Of a DNA stretch of 64,000 nt, positions 41,519-50,922 are shown piece after piece. The translations under genes and the position numbers were made by a program. Location: assembly GCF_000428825.1 (NCBI RefSeq), contig NZ_AUAR01000010.1, positions 1 through 64,000 of the forward strand. The letters run 5' to 3'. How positions within the stretch are numbered: the stretch's first letter is position 1; the number at the start of each line of letters is the position of its first letter. Source of the DNA: Desulfomicrobium escambiense DSM 10707. GTDB taxonomy: Bacteria > Desulfobacterota > Desulfovibrionia > Desulfovibrionales > Desulfomicrobiaceae. Below the pieces are notes generated by a model. That model ran no database searches. It was not told the origin of the DNA and saw only the letters and a program-made list of their open reading frames with translations.

Positions 41519-44428
41519 ATGCCCACCGGTTTCACCCTCGTTTCCTCCACGCATGTCCCGGAGATAGCCTCCCAGGCCGACCTCTACGTCCACGACAGAA
41601 CCGGTGCGCGCATCCTCTCGGTCAGAAACGACGACGAGAACAAGGTCTTCGGCATCACCTTCCGCACGCCCCCGGCCGACTCCACGGGCGTGGCGCACAT
41701 CCTGGAGCACTCGGTCCTGTGCGGGTCGCGCAAGTACCCGGTCAAGGAGCCCTTCGTGGACCTCCTCAAGGGCTCCTTGCAGACCTTCCTGAACGCCATG
41801 ACCTACCCGGACAAGACGTGCTACCCCGTGGCCAGCCAGAACCTGAAGGATTTCTACAACCTGACGGACGTGTACCTCGACGCTGTCTTCTTCCCGCGCA
41901 TCACCCCCGAGATCTTCGAGCAGGAGGGCTGGCACCTGGACCTTCCGGCCGCGGATGCGGAACTGGCCGTCAAGGGCGTGGTCTACAACGAAATGAAGGG
42001 CGTCTACTCCTCGCCCGACTCGCAGCTGGCCGAGCAGTCCCAGCAGTCCCTCTTCCCGGACACGACCTACGGCCTGGACTCGGGCGGCCACCCCCGCGCC
42101 ATCACGGACCTGACGTACGAGCAGTTCGCGCGGTTCCACCGCACCTACTACCACCCGTCCAACGCCTGGATCTTCTTCTACGGCGACGACGACCCCGAGG
42201 CGCGCCTCGAACTGCTGCGCGAGTACCTGGACCGCTTCGAGGCCCTGGAGGTGGATTCGTCCGTCGGCCTGCAGCCCGCCTTCGACGGCCCGCGCGAGGT
42301 GTGCCAGGGCTTCGAGGCCATGGGCGAGGAGGACGAGGCCCTGGGCATGCTGACCATGAACTGGCTCCTGCCCGGCAAGGAGGACCCCGAGACGGTCCTG
42401 GCCTGCAAGATCCTCGACGGCCTGCTGACGGGCATGAACGCCTCGCCCCTGCGCAAGGCCCTCATCGAGTCGGGCCTGGGCGAGGACCTGACGGGCGCGG
42501 GAGTCGAGCACGAGATGGCCCAGATGTACTACTCCGTAGGCCTGAAGGGCGTGCTGCCCGAGAATTTCGAGGCCGTGAAGGCCCTCATCCTTTCCACCCT
42601 GCAGGACATCGTGGACAAGGGGTTCGAGGCCGACCTCATCGAGGCCGGCATCAACTCCGCCGAGTTCGACCTGCGTGAGAACAACACCGGCTCCTACCCG
42701 CGCGGCCTCATCGTCATGCTGCGGGCCCTGGGCTCCTGGCTCTACGACCTGGACCCCCTGGAGCTGGTGGCCTTCGAGAAGCCACTGGCCGCACTCAAGG
42801 ACCGCCTGGCCCGTGGCGAGAAGGTCTTCGAGGAGCTCATCCGCCGTCATATCCTCGAAAACCCGCACCACACCGTTGTCGTCTTGGAACCCGAGGAAGG
42901 CTACGCCGCCCGCGTCGACGACGAAGAGCAGGCGCTCATCCGCTCCCTGCGCGAAGCCCGCGCCGACCTGGGCGACGAGGAGCTCGTGCGCCGTACGGAA
43001 CAGCTGCGGCGCATGCAGGAGACCCCGGATTCCCCCGAGGCCCTGGCGACCCTGCCGTGCCTGTCGCGCGAGGACATCGACCCCGAGGTGCGCGTCGTGC
43101 CCACCGAGGCCCGCGACTGGGACGGGGCCACGGCCCTGCTGCACGACCTGCCGACCAACGACATTTGCTACCTGGACTTGGCCCTGGACCTGGGCGCCGT
43201 GCCCGAGCGGCTCATCCCCCTGGTGCCCCTCTTCGGCCGCGCCCTGACGGAGATGGGCACGGACCTCGAAGACTACGTGTCCTTCTCCAAGCGGATCAAC
43301 AGCAAGACCGGCGGCGTCTACGCCCGCACCCTCCTGACCCAGCGCGAGGGCGGGCCAGACCCCGTGGCCCGGCTCGTGGTGCGCGCCAAGGCCGTGGGCG
43401 CGAGAGTGGGGGACATGCTCGGCATCGTGGGCGACGCCCTGACCCGGACCCGCTTCGACGACCGCGAACGCTTCCGGCAGATGGTCTTGGAGGAGAAGGC
43501 GGGACTGGAGCACGCGCTGGTGCCCTCGGGGCATCATTTCGTGGGCCTGCGGCTGCGGTCGCGCTTCAACCTGGCCGACAGCCTGCAGGAGCGCATGGGC
43601 GGCGTCGAGAGTCTCCTCTTCCTGCGGGAACTGGCCGGCAGGATCGACGGTGACTGGAACGGCGTCCTGGACGACCTGGAGACCCTGCGCCGGGCCGTGG
43701 TGCGGCGCGGCTGCGCCGTGGTCAACCTGACCATGGACGAGTCCATGCTCGCCGGTCACTGCGAGCGCTTCCGGGAATTCGCGGCCGGCCTGCCCGGCGG
43801 CGTGGCCGAGCGGGCGGTCTGGTCCGGCCCGGCCGCGGCGGAGCACGAGGCCCTGATCATCCCGGCCCAGGTCAACTACGTCGGCAAGGTCTGCGACCTG
43901 CACGCGGCCGGGTACGGGTTCCACGGCTCCAGCCTCGTGGCTTCGAAATACCTGCGCACGACCTGGCTCTGGGAGCAGGTGCGCGTCCTGGGCGGGGCCT
44001 ATGGCGGCTTCTGCAGCTACGGCCGCCTGACGGGCCTCATGAGCTTCGGCTCCTACCGCGACCCCAACATCGCCTCCACCCTGGCGGCCTTCGACGGCTG
44101 CGGCAAGTTCCTGGAGACCGTCAGCCTGGACCGGGGCGAACTGCTCAAGGCCATCATCGGCACCTCCGGCGACCTGGACCCCTACCAGCTGCCCGACGCC
44201 AAGGGCTTCACGGCCATGACCCAGCACATGGCCGGCGTGACCACGCCGACGCGTCAGCGCATCCGCGACGAGGTGCTGGCCACGGAAGAAGGCCATCTGC
44301 GCTCCTTCGGCACGCTCCTGCGCGAGGCCGCGGCCTCGGGGTTGGTCTGCGTCATGTCCGGCGAGGAGGCTCTGGCCAGGGCTGGCCTGCAGGGGCTCGA
44401 ACTGCCGAGGAAGCTGAAGCTGCTCTAG
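41519..44428 (+). CDS. M16C metalloprotease (PreP-like)
   Basis: A 969-residue insulinase-superfamily enzyme. The inverted zinc motif is HILEH (His60, Glu63, His64) in VAHILEHSVLCGSRKYPVKEP, with a distal glutamate in VVYNEMKGVYSSPDS. Two M16 halves are joined by an M16C-associated segment, a layout like mitochondrial PreP. It would degrade free peptides such as cleaved signal or other oligopeptides. There is no signal peptide, so cytoplasmic. GGAG precedes the ATG. It stands apart from the HD-GYP genes that follow. Confidence 0.95.
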   Translation: MPTGFTLVSSTHVPEIASQADLYVHDRTGARILSVRNDDENKVFGITFRTPPADSTGVAHILEHSVLCGSRKYPVKEPFVDLLKGSLQTFLNAMTYPDKTCYPVASQNLKDFYNLTDVYLDAVFFPRITPEIFEQEGWHLDLPAADAELAVKGVVYNEMKGVYSSPDSQLAEQSQQSLFPDTTYGLDSGGHPRAITDLTYEQFARFHRTYYHPSNAWIFFYGDDDPEARLELLREYLDRFEALEVDSSVGLQPAFDGPREVCQGFEAMGEEDEALGMLTMNWLLPGKEDPETVLACKILDGLLTGMNASPLRKALIESGLGEDLTGAGVEHEMAQMYYSVGLKGVLPENFEAVKALILSTLQDIVDKGFEADLIEAGINSAEFDLRENNTGSYPRGLIVMLRALGSWLYDLDPLELVAFEKPLAALKDRLARGEKVFEELIRRHILENPHHTVVVLEPEEGYAARVDDEEQALIRSLREARADLGDEELVRRTEQLRRMQETPDSPEALATLPCLSREDIDPEVRVVPTEARDWDGATALLHDLPTNDICYLDLALDLGAVPERLIPLVPLFGRALTEMGTDLEDYVSFSKRINSKTGGVYARTLLTQREGGPDPVARLVVRAKAVGARVGDMLGIVGDALTRTRFDDRERFRQMVLEEKAGLEHALVPSGHHFVGLRLRSRFNLADSLQERMGGVESLLFLRELAGRIDGDWNGVLDDLETLRRAVVRRGCAVVNLTMDESMLAGHCERFREFAAGLPGGVAERAVWSGPAAAEHEALIIPAQVNYVGKVCDLHAAGYGFHGSSLVASKYLRTTWLWEQVRVLGGAYGGFCSYGRLTGLMSFGSYRDPNIASTLAAFDGCGKFLETVSLDRGELLKAIIGTSGDLDPYQLPDAKGFTAMTQHMAGVTTPTRQRIRDEVLATEEGHLRSFGTLLREAAASGLVCVMSGEEALARAGLQGLELPRKLKLL

Positions 44429-44591
44429 GAAGATCGATCGGGCCCGGAGGAGGCGGGACTGCGCCGCTGCGCCGTTGCGGCGGCATCCGTCAGGTTTTAA
44501 AAAGGTTTTGATAAATGTCGGTTCGCGTGGCATGAGGGTCACACTGAATCCGCCGGCCCAAGGCGGACGAGACCTCAAACGCGGTGAACCG

Positions 44592-46157
44592 ATGAACGAC
44601 ATCTCCCACTCCTCCCCTGGCGCGCACTCCGACGAACTGCTGTTTGCCGCGGAAGCCGACGCCGCCGGCTTCAGGGCGCTGCCCGGATGGAAGCTCCTCA
44701 TCGTCGACGACGAGGAGGAAGTGCACGTCATCACCAGGATGGTGCTGGAAGGCATGACCTTCTCGGGCCGGGGGCTGTCCTTCCTCAGCGCCTATTCCGG
44801 CCGGGAGGCCGCGGAGATCCTGCGCGCCGAGCCCGACGTCGCCGTCATCCTCCTGGATGTGGTCATGGAGACGGGGCAGGCCGGCCTCGACCTGGTGGAG
44901 TTCATCCGGGGCGAGCTCGGCAACCGGCTGGCGCGCATCATCCTGCGCACGGGGCAGCCGGGCCAGGCTCCGGAGCGCGACGTCATCACCCGCTACGACA
45001 TCAACGACTATAAGCACAAAACCGAACTCACGGCCCAGAAGCTCTTTTCCACCGTGACCACGGCCATCCGCTCCTACAACGACCTGCGCGCCATCGAGAA
45101 GACCCGCCAGGGCCTGGAACTCATCATCTCCTCCACGCGCGGGCTTTTCCAGCGCGGCGACATGGAGCTTTTCGCCCGCGGCGTGCTGGACCAGATGAGC
45201 TCGCTGCTGCGCGTCAACGAGGACTGCCTGTTCCTGCATTCGCCCTCCGGCTTCGCGGCCACGGTCCAGGACGGGGACATAGCCGTGCTGGCCGGCACGG
45301 GGGAGTTCAGCCACTGTGGGATCGGCCTGGCCTGCAGCCTGTCCCTCGACGTGCTGGACGCCCTGCGGACGGCCGTGCGGGAGAAGTCGAGCCAGTTCAC
45401 CCGCGACCATTTCGTGCAGTATTTCCGTTCCAGACGAGGCGGGGAAAACCTGCTCTATTTCCGCTTGAACCATCCGCTGAGTCCCTTCGAGCATCGACTG
45501 GTCGAGGTCTTTTCCCGCAACGTGGCCGTGGCCATGGACAACATGCAGCTTGGCCTGGAATTGGCCAACAGCCAGAAGGAGATCATCTTCACACTGGGTG
45601 AGTGCGTGGAGTCCCGGTCCAAGGAAACGGCGAGCCACGTGCGCAGGGTTTCGGAATGTTGCCGCCTCATGGCCGAACGCCTCGGCTTCGCCGCCCAGGA
45701 CGCGGAACTCCTGCGTCTGGCCTCGCCCATGCACGACGTGGGCAAGATCGGCATTCCCGATTCCATCCTGCTCAAGCCCGGGCCCCTTTCGACCGAGGAG
45801 TTCGAGGTCATGAAGACGCACACCCGCATCGGCTTCCAGATGCTCAAGGGGTCGCCTCGGCCCATCATGCAGGCCGCAGCCGTCATCGCCCACGAGCACC
45901 ACGAGCGGTGGAACGGGCAGGGGTACCCGCGGGGGCTGCGCGGAGAGGAAATCCATCCTTACGGCCGCATCGCCTGCCTGGTGGACGTCTTCGACTCCCT
46001 GCTTTCCCGCCGCGTGTACAAGGAGGCCTGGCCCTTGCCGCGCGTACGAGACTACATCGCCGACGAGCGGGGCGGCATGTTCGACCCCGGCATGGTCGAC
46101 ATCCTGCTGGGCGACCTGGATGCCTTCACCGCCCTGCGCAACGAATTTCCCGACTGA
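44592..46157 (+). CDS. REC-DUF3369-HD-GYP response regulator, paralogue 1
   Basis: A 521-residue protein. Residues 30-150 are a receiver domain (KLLIVDDEEEVHVITRMVL, VAVILLDVVMETGQAG with the phospho-acceptor Asp). Residues 170-345 are DUF3369, a GAF-like sensor. Residues 350-521 are HD-GYP: RSKETASHVRRVSE, SPMHDVGKIGIPDSIL, IAHEHHERWNGQGYPRGL. All metal ligands of the HD-GYP phosphodiesterase are present, so c-di-GMP hydrolysis is likely. It is first of three tandem copies; the next starts 18 bases after its stop. The ATG lacks a strong ribosome site. Confidence 0.93.
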   Translation: MNDISHSSPGAHSDELLFAAEADAAGFRALPGWKLLIVDDEEEVHVITRMVLEGMTFSGRGLSFLSAYSGREAAEILRAEPDVAVILLDVVMETGQAGLDLVEFIRGELGNRLARIILRTGQPGQAPERDVITRYDINDYKHKTELTAQKLFSTVTTAIRSYNDLRAIEKTRQGLELIISSTRGLFQRGDMELFARGVLDQMSSLLRVNEDCLFLHSPSGFAATVQDGDIAVLAGTGEFSHCGIGLACSLSLDVLDALRTAVREKSSQFTRDHFVQYFRSRRGGENLLYFRLNHPLSPFEHRLVEVFSRNVAVAMDNMQLGLELANSQKEIIFTLGECVESRSKETASHVRRVSECCRLMAERLGFAAQDAELLRLASPMHDVGKIGIPDSILLKPGPLSTEEFEVMKTHTRIGFQMLKGSPRPIMQAAAVIAHEHHERWNGQGYPRGLRGEEIHPYGRIACLVDVFDSLLSRRVYKEAWPLPRVRDYIADERGGMFDPGMVDILLGDLDAFTALRNEFPD

Positions 46158-46175
46158 ACCGACGGGGTCCTGTTC

Positions 46176-47711
46176 ATGAGAAACGACGACATGATGGATG
46201 AAGTCCGCTTCGCGGAGGAGACGCCGCCGGCATCGTCGGAAGGCAATGGCGCGTGGAAGGTCATGATCGTGGATGACGACGATTTCGTCCACAAGGTGAC
46301 CGAACTGACCCTGGGCGACTACCGCTACCAGAACACGCCCGTGCAGTACCTGCACGCCTATTCCGCCCTAGAGGCCAAGATGCTCCTGGACGAGCATCCG
46401 GACACGGCGGTCATTCTCCTCGACGTGGTCATGGAGACCGAGAACGCGGGCCTGGAGTTCGCGCGGTATGTCCGCCGGGAGGCGGCCAACTCCTTCGTGC
46501 GCATCATCCTGCGCACGGGTCAGCCGGGCCAGGCGCCCGAACGCAAGGTCATCACCGAGTACGACATCAACGACTACAAGCACAAGGCTGAGCTGAGCGA
46601 GCAGCGCCTGTTCACGGCCATCACGGCGGCCATCCGCTCCTTCAACGACCTGCGGACCATCGACCAGAGCCGGATCGGGCTGCAGGGCATCATCGCCGCG
46701 TCGGCGGAACTGTTCGCGGTCAAGGCGGTGCAGGACTTCTTCGTGCTCGCGCTGGAGCACATCCTGCGCACGGGCCGCTGCGCCGGCCTGTCGTGCTCCG
46801 AGTTCGGCCTGGTCGGGACGGTCCGGGAAGGCCGGGTCGAGGTCTTCGAGTCCCGGGGGCTGTTCGACCCAGGCGACGGCTTTTCGGGGCCGGCGCGGCG
46901 CATGCTCGAACTGTGTTGCGCCACATCGGCGCAGCGCCGTCTGCATGTCCTGGAAAAGGAGTTCGCGGCAGGCTTCTACAACAGCCACACGGACCAGGAC
47001 TATGTCCTCTACGCCTCCTTCGGCCGCCCCCTGAACGAGATGGAGCAGGGCCTGCTGCACATCCTTGGCGGCAACATCGCCGTGGCCCTGAACAACCTGT
47101 TCCTGACCGAGGAGATCGTGGCCACCCAGCGCGAGGTCGTGCTGACCCTGGGCGAGGTCGTGGAGACGCGTTCCAAGGAGACGGCCCAGCACGTCAAGCG
47201 CGTGGCTGAATACTCCTACCTCCTGGCCGTCAAGGCCGGGCTGTCCGAAGACAAGGCCCAACTCCTGCGCATGGCCTCACCCATGCACGACGTCGGCAAG
47301 ATTGGCATCCCCGACTCCATCCTCTTCAAGCCGGGCAAGCTGACCGAGGAGGAGTTCAACATCATCAAGACCCACACCGTCATCGGTCACTCCATCCTCA
47401 AGAACTCGCCGCGGCGGATCATGCGCACGGCCGCGACCATCGCCCTGCAGCACCACGAACGCTGGGACGGCACGGGCTACCCGCACGGGCTGGTGGAGGA
47501 CGAAACGCACATTTTCGGCCGCATCACGGCCCTGGCCGACGTCTTCGACGCCCTGGCCTGCGACCGCGTCTACAAGAAGGCCTGGCCCCTGGACGAGGTC
47601 CTGGCCTACCTGCGGGATCAGCAGGGGCGGCAGTTCGACCCGCGTCTTGTGGATATTTTCCTGGCGAACATCGACGGGTTGCTGGCCATCCGCGCCACCT
47701 ACCCGGACTAG
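46176..47711 (+). CDS. REC-DUF3369-HD-GYP response regulator, paralogue 2
   Basis: A 511-residue protein with the same three domains: receiver (KVMIVDDDDFVHKVTELTL, AVILLDVVMETENAG), DUF3369, and HD-GYP (TRSKETAQHVKRVAEYS, SPMHDVGKIGIPDSIL, LQHHERWDGTGYPHGL). Its receiver lacks the extra N-terminal stretch of paralogue 1. All catalytic histidines and aspartates are present. It starts 18 bases after paralogue 1 and ends 25 bases before paralogue 3, so the three are probably one transcript. Confidence 0.93.
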   Translation: MRNDDMMDEVRFAEETPPASSEGNGAWKVMIVDDDDFVHKVTELTLGDYRYQNTPVQYLHAYSALEAKMLLDEHPDTAVILLDVVMETENAGLEFARYVRREAANSFVRIILRTGQPGQAPERKVITEYDINDYKHKAELSEQRLFTAITAAIRSFNDLRTIDQSRIGLQGIIAASAELFAVKAVQDFFVLALEHILRTGRCAGLSCSEFGLVGTVREGRVEVFESRGLFDPGDGFSGPARRMLELCCATSAQRRLHVLEKEFAAGFYNSHTDQDYVLYASFGRPLNEMEQGLLHILGGNIAVALNNLFLTEEIVATQREVVLTLGEVVETRSKETAQHVKRVAEYSYLLAVKAGLSEDKAQLLRMASPMHDVGKIGIPDSILFKPGKLTEEEFNIIKTHTVIGHSILKNSPRRIMRTAATIALQHHERWDGTGYPHGLVEDETHIFGRITALADVFDALACDRVYKKAWPLDEVLAYLRDQQGRQFDPRLVDIFLANIDGLLAIRATYPD

Positions 47712-47736
47712 ACGCCCGACGGGACACGGAGGGTTC

Positions 47737-49332
47737 ATGACCGGACACGACCTGCGCGACGACCTGGTGTTCGCGGACGAGGAAGTCGTCGCCGCTCCCG
47801 CGCGGGGGCAGGACGCCTGGAAGCTCCTCATCGTCGACGACGAGGAGGAAGTGCACAGCATCACGCGCATGGTCCTGGGCGGCTACGAATTCGAGGGCGC
47901 GCCCCTTGTCTTCCTGAGCGCATACAGCGCCGAGGAGGGCCGCCGGGTCATGGACGACAACCCCGACGTGGCGGTCATGCTGCTTGATGTCGTCATGGAG
48001 ACGCCGCACGCCGGTCTCGATCTGGCGCGCCACGTGCGTGAGGCGCTGGGCAACCGGCTGGTGCGCATCATCCTGCGCACGGGCCAGCCCGGCCAGGCTC
48101 CGGAACGGCAGGTCATCATCGACTACGACATCAACGACTACAAGAACAAATCCGAACTCACGGCGCAGAAGCTCTTCACCGCCGTGACCACGGGCATCCG
48201 CTCCTTCCGGGACCTGCAGGCCATCGACCGCAGCCGCCAGGGCCTCGAGGACATCATCACCGCCTCGGCGGATCTCTTTCGCACGAACAGCCTGGAGCGT
48301 TTCGCCCGCGGCGTCCTGACTCAGATGACGTCGCTCCTGCGCCTGGAGGAAAGCTCCATGTACCTGGGCGCGGGTTCGGGATTCGCGGCCCGGGACAGGG
48401 AGGACGACTTCGTCATCATCGCAGGCACCGGCGATTTTTCGGACATGAAGTCCCGGCTGGCCAGCGAGGCCCTGGACGGGCAGGAGCTGGAGCTGGTCCG
48501 CAGGGCGGTCGGCGCCGACGACTGCCTGTTCGACCACGAGTGCTATGCCGGCTGCTTCGGCATGGACAGCGGGTCGCGCCATGTCCTCTTCCTGCGGATC
48601 AAACGCTGCCTCTCGGAACTGGAACAGCGCCTCGTGCACATCTTCGCGGCCAACGCCGCCGTGGCCTTCGAGAACCTTCTGCTCAACCGCGAGATGACCG
48701 AAACCCACCGCGAGGTCATCTTCACCCTGGGCGAGGTGGTCGAGAACCGGGCGCTGATCGAGGGCCTGCACGTGCACCGCGTGGCCGAAATGGCCCACCT
48801 GCTGGCTTGCAAAGCCGGCCTCGACGAGGACGACTGCGAACTGCTGCGCCTAGCCATGCCCATGCACGACGTGGGCAAGGTCGCCATCCCCGACCGCGTG
48901 CTGCTCAAGACCGGCCCCCTGGATGAGGTTGAGCGCCGTATCGTCGAGGAGCACCCGCGTCTGGGATTCGACATCCTGAACCGTTCCGGGAACCGCATCA
49001 TGCAGGCTGCCGCGCGCATCGCCCTGGAGCATCAGGAGTCCTGGGACGGCAGCGGGTACCCGGCGGGCCTGGCGGGCGAGGACATCCACATTTTCAGCCG
49101 CATCGCGCGGGTGGTGGACGTGATGGACTCGCTCTTGAGCGAGCGCGTCTACAAAAAGCCCTGGAGCGTGGAGGATACGCTGGCCCACCTCCGGGAACAG
49201 CGCGGCCGCCAGTTCGACCCGGTCATGGTGGACCTGCTCCTGGGGCACCGGCAGGAGTTCCTGGCCCTGCGGGAGAACATTCTTCAGCAGAGCCGGGATG
49301 TTGAAATGGGGGAGAGCGAAAAAAAATCTTGA
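47737..49332 (+). CDS. REC-DUF3369-HD-GYP response regulator, paralogue 3
   Basis: A 531-residue protein starting at 47737 with CGGAGGG upstream. The receiver repeats paralogue 1 closely (KLLIVDDEEEVHSITRMVL, a 14-residue identical run first). In the HD-GYP domain the first helix has changed (NRALIEGLHVHRVAEM in place of RSKET) and the H-H-E motif reads HQESWDGSGYPAGL, so one histidine of the usual HHE is glutamine. The core HDVGKVAIPDRVL is kept. Catalysis could be altered. The stop overlaps the -35 box of the following tRNA-Tyr promoter. Confidence 0.92.
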   Translation: MTGHDLRDDLVFADEEVVAAPARGQDAWKLLIVDDEEEVHSITRMVLGGYEFEGAPLVFLSAYSAEEGRRVMDDNPDVAVMLLDVVMETPHAGLDLARHVREALGNRLVRIILRTGQPGQAPERQVIIDYDINDYKNKSELTAQKLFTAVTTGIRSFRDLQAIDRSRQGLEDIITASADLFRTNSLERFARGVLTQMTSLLRLEESSMYLGAGSGFAARDREDDFVIIAGTGDFSDMKSRLASEALDGQELELVRRAVGADDCLFDHECYAGCFGMDSGSRHVLFLRIKRCLSELEQRLVHIFAANAAVAFENLLLNREMTETHREVIFTLGEVVENRALIEGLHVHRVAEMAHLLACKAGLDEDDCELLRLAMPMHDVGKVAIPDRVLLKTGPLDEVERRIVEEHPRLGFDILNRSGNRIMQAAARIALEHQESWDGSGYPAGLAGEDIHIFSRIARVVDVMDSLLSERVYKKPWSVEDTLAHLREQRGRQFDPVMVDLLLGHRQEFLALRENILQQSRDVEMGESEKKS

Positions 49333-49357
49333 CCGTGCAGTCTCGTTCACCTATCAA
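49329..49357 (+). promoter_or_regulatory. Promoter of tRNA-Tyr
   Basis: TTGACC at 49329-49334, 17-base spacer, TATCAA at 49352-49357, ending 12 bases before the tRNA. The -35 box overlaps the stop codon of the third HD-GYP gene. Confidence 0.8.
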
Positions 49358-49369
49358 GCCCCTCTGCCT

Positions 49370-49455
49370 GGAGGGGTTCCCGAGTGGCCAAAGGGAACAG
49401 ACTGTAAATCTGTCGTCGAACGACTTCGGAGGTTCGAATCCTCCCCCCTCCACCA
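49370..49455 (+). tRNA. tRNA-Tyr (anticodon GTA)
   Basis: An 86-base class II tRNA. Acceptor stem GGAGGGG pairs with CCCCTCC before ACCA; the CCA end is encoded. The anticodon loop ACTGTAAAT gives GTA (Tyr), and a long variable arm follows (TCGTCGAACGACTTCGG), as in bacterial tRNA-Tyr. The T-loop is GGTTCGAATCC. A promoter and terminator bracket it as a single-gene unit. Confidence 0.97.
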
Positions 49456-49464
49456 GCCGACCAC

Positions 49465-49488
49465 AACCCGCTTTCGAGCGGGTTTTTT
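49465..49488 (+). terminator. Terminator of tRNA-Tyr
   Basis: Perfect eight-base stem AACCCGCT / AGCGGGTT capped by a TTCG tetraloop and followed by TTTT. A textbook rho-independent terminator, 10 bases past the tRNA. Confidence 0.92.
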
Positions 49489-49902
49489 CGTTTGTGCGCC
49501 CCGCAATGATCTCCGGCCTGAAGCGCGTGCGGGCATGGTCGGAGGGATCCGTATCCCGACATATGCGCGGTGCGAAGATGTCGCGTGCGGCCTGCGCCCA
49601 GTTGTGTGCATCACGTGCGGCAAATTTTCCGCGTCGTGCAGGCTGACCGCCAGCGTCACTGCGAGCGCAGCGCTGCAGTCCATCTCCATCATTTCACGCC
49701 AGGGATTGCTCGCGCATAACCCGACCCGTTCGTCGAAGACTCCTCGCAATGACGCCGCTCGCAATGCGTCATGACAAGTGAAACGCGGCAGTGGCCGCCG
49801 ATTCCGTGCATCGCGTCCGGCAAGGGGATTCTGCCCGATTGCGCGCCCGAGGCTGGACGAAATCCCGCGGATATGTGATTTTCGCGCGAAAGGAGGCCTC
49901 CC
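49489..49902. other. Intergenic DNA with a palindromic repeat
   Basis: No gene is supported in this 414-base stretch. Its centre holds a dispersed palindromic element (see 49653-49753). The rest is degenerate sequence on both strands with short, unlikely frames. The final 20 bases carry the strong ribosome site GAAAGGAGG of the secreted protein gene. Confidence 0.5.
49653..49753. repeat. Dispersed palindromic repeat, copy A
   Basis: About 100 bases with inverted ends: GCGTCACTGCGAG at the left and CTCGCAATGACGC at the right, differing at one position. The right arm GTCGAAGACTCCTCGCAATG is identical to that of copy C at 59314-59420. Between them lies GGATTGC, also in copy C. This is a small non-coding repeat of the common GTCATTGCGAG type. 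Confidence 0.8.
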
Positions 49903-50673
49903 ATGTTCGTACGCACCCTCTTCGTTGTTGCGCTTCTTTTGTGCTTTTCCGGGCTCTCGACGGCGGGATATGCCGAACCCGTGCACGGCGCGCGCGGGAT
50001 CGTTTATGGCGAGTACCAGCTGCATGTCGCCTGCGATCCGGCACCGGCCGGTGCCAACGCGCCCGTCCGCCTGGATCTGACGCTGGCCGACCCGAACGGG
50101 GCCACCGTCACGGATCTGGACCCGGCCGGCGCCCCGGAACTGGCCATCGTCCGCCAGGGGCTCGACGTGTTCACGCTCATGCGGCCGTCCATGGGGGCAG
50201 GGGGCGTGTTCACCATGAACCTGACCTTTCCCGTGCCGGGAACCTACTTCGTCTATCTGGGCCTCACGCCCCTGGGCGGCTGGCCCGTTACCGCCATGAC
50301 CGAACTGCAGATCGCTGGCGATGCAGTGGCCCCGCTGCCTCTTGAGGTACACGTGCCGGGCAGGGTGGTGAGCGAAACCCTGGGCGCGGACATCGCCGTG
50401 CACAAGACGCCGACCGCCCATCGGATAGACCTCGGCCTGATCCAGCCAGACGGCTCCCCGCTGACGGATGTGGACATTGCCTCGGGCGATCTGGTCATCC
50501 TGAGCGCGGATGGAAAGGAATTTTTCCACGCCCGTCCGGTCCCGGCCGAAAACGCCACCACCGCCGCCTTCGAAGCCGTCTTTCCGCGCCCCGGCATCTA
50601 CAAGGCCTGGGCCCAGTTTCAGGGGGCCGGCAAAGCCCTGGAACTGCCTTTCGCGCTGGAAATCACTGATTGA
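49903..50673 (+). CDS. Secreted beta-rich protein (YtkA-like repeats)
   Basis: A 256-residue protein with a signal peptide (LFVVALLLCFSGLSTAGYA) and a strong ribosome site (GAAAGGAGG). The mature part looks like two beta-sandwich domains of about 110 residues each: YQLHVACDPAPAGANAPVRL to PGTYFVYLGLTPLGGW, and LPLEVHVPGRVVSETLGADI to PGIYKAWAQFQ. The PGTY/PGIY ends are typical of YtkA/FixH-like or Ig-like secreted domains that bind copper or heme in relatives. No metal ligands are evident here. Probably periplasmic. It lies alone between the two tRNA genes. Confidence 0.75.
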   Translation: MFVRTLFVVALLLCFSGLSTAGYAEPVHGARGIVYGEYQLHVACDPAPAGANAPVRLDLTLADPNGATVTDLDPAGAPELAIVRQGLDVFTLMRPSMGAGGVFTMNLTFPVPGTYFVYLGLTPLGGWPVTAMTELQIAGDAVAPLPLEVHVPGRVVSETLGADIAVHKTPTAHRIDLGLIQPDGSPLTDVDIASGDLVILSADGKEFFHARPVPAENATTAAFEAVFPRPGIYKAWAQFQGAGKALELPFALEITD

Positions 50674-50718
50674 CGAGAGAATAACCACAGACCAAGGCGC
50701 CCGATCTCCACTTTTCCC

Positions 50719-50747
50719 TTGACGCTCGTCCACGCCTTGGATAGCTA
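50719..50747 (+). promoter_or_regulatory. Promoter of tRNA-Thr
   Basis: TTGACG at 50719-50724, 17-base spacer, TAGCTA at 50742-50747, 16 bases before the tRNA. Same -35 class as the tRNA-Tyr promoter. Confidence 0.7.
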
Positions 50748-50763
50748 CGACTTCGCTGTTTTC

Positions 50764-50839
<76 letters not shown>

Positions 50840-50847
50840 GTAAAAAC

Positions 50848-50880
50848 AAGGGGTTAGCTTTTAATAGCTGGCCCCTTTTT
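50848..50880 (+). terminator. Terminator of tRNA-Thr
   Basis: Twelve-base stem AAGGGGTTAGCT / AGCTGGCCCCTT with two G-U pairs, loop TTTAAT, then TTTTTCTTT. Ends eight bases after the tRNA begins to leave. Confidence 0.88.
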
Positions 50881-50922
50881 CTTTGTGCGCACGGTAGGGC
50901 GCACCTCTTTGGCGGCCTGACT

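Noticed and set aside
41405-44755. Very long open frame opposite the protease gene
   Set aside because: It is a shadow of the high-GC M16C gene on the other strand; its translation is low-complexity and has no motifs.
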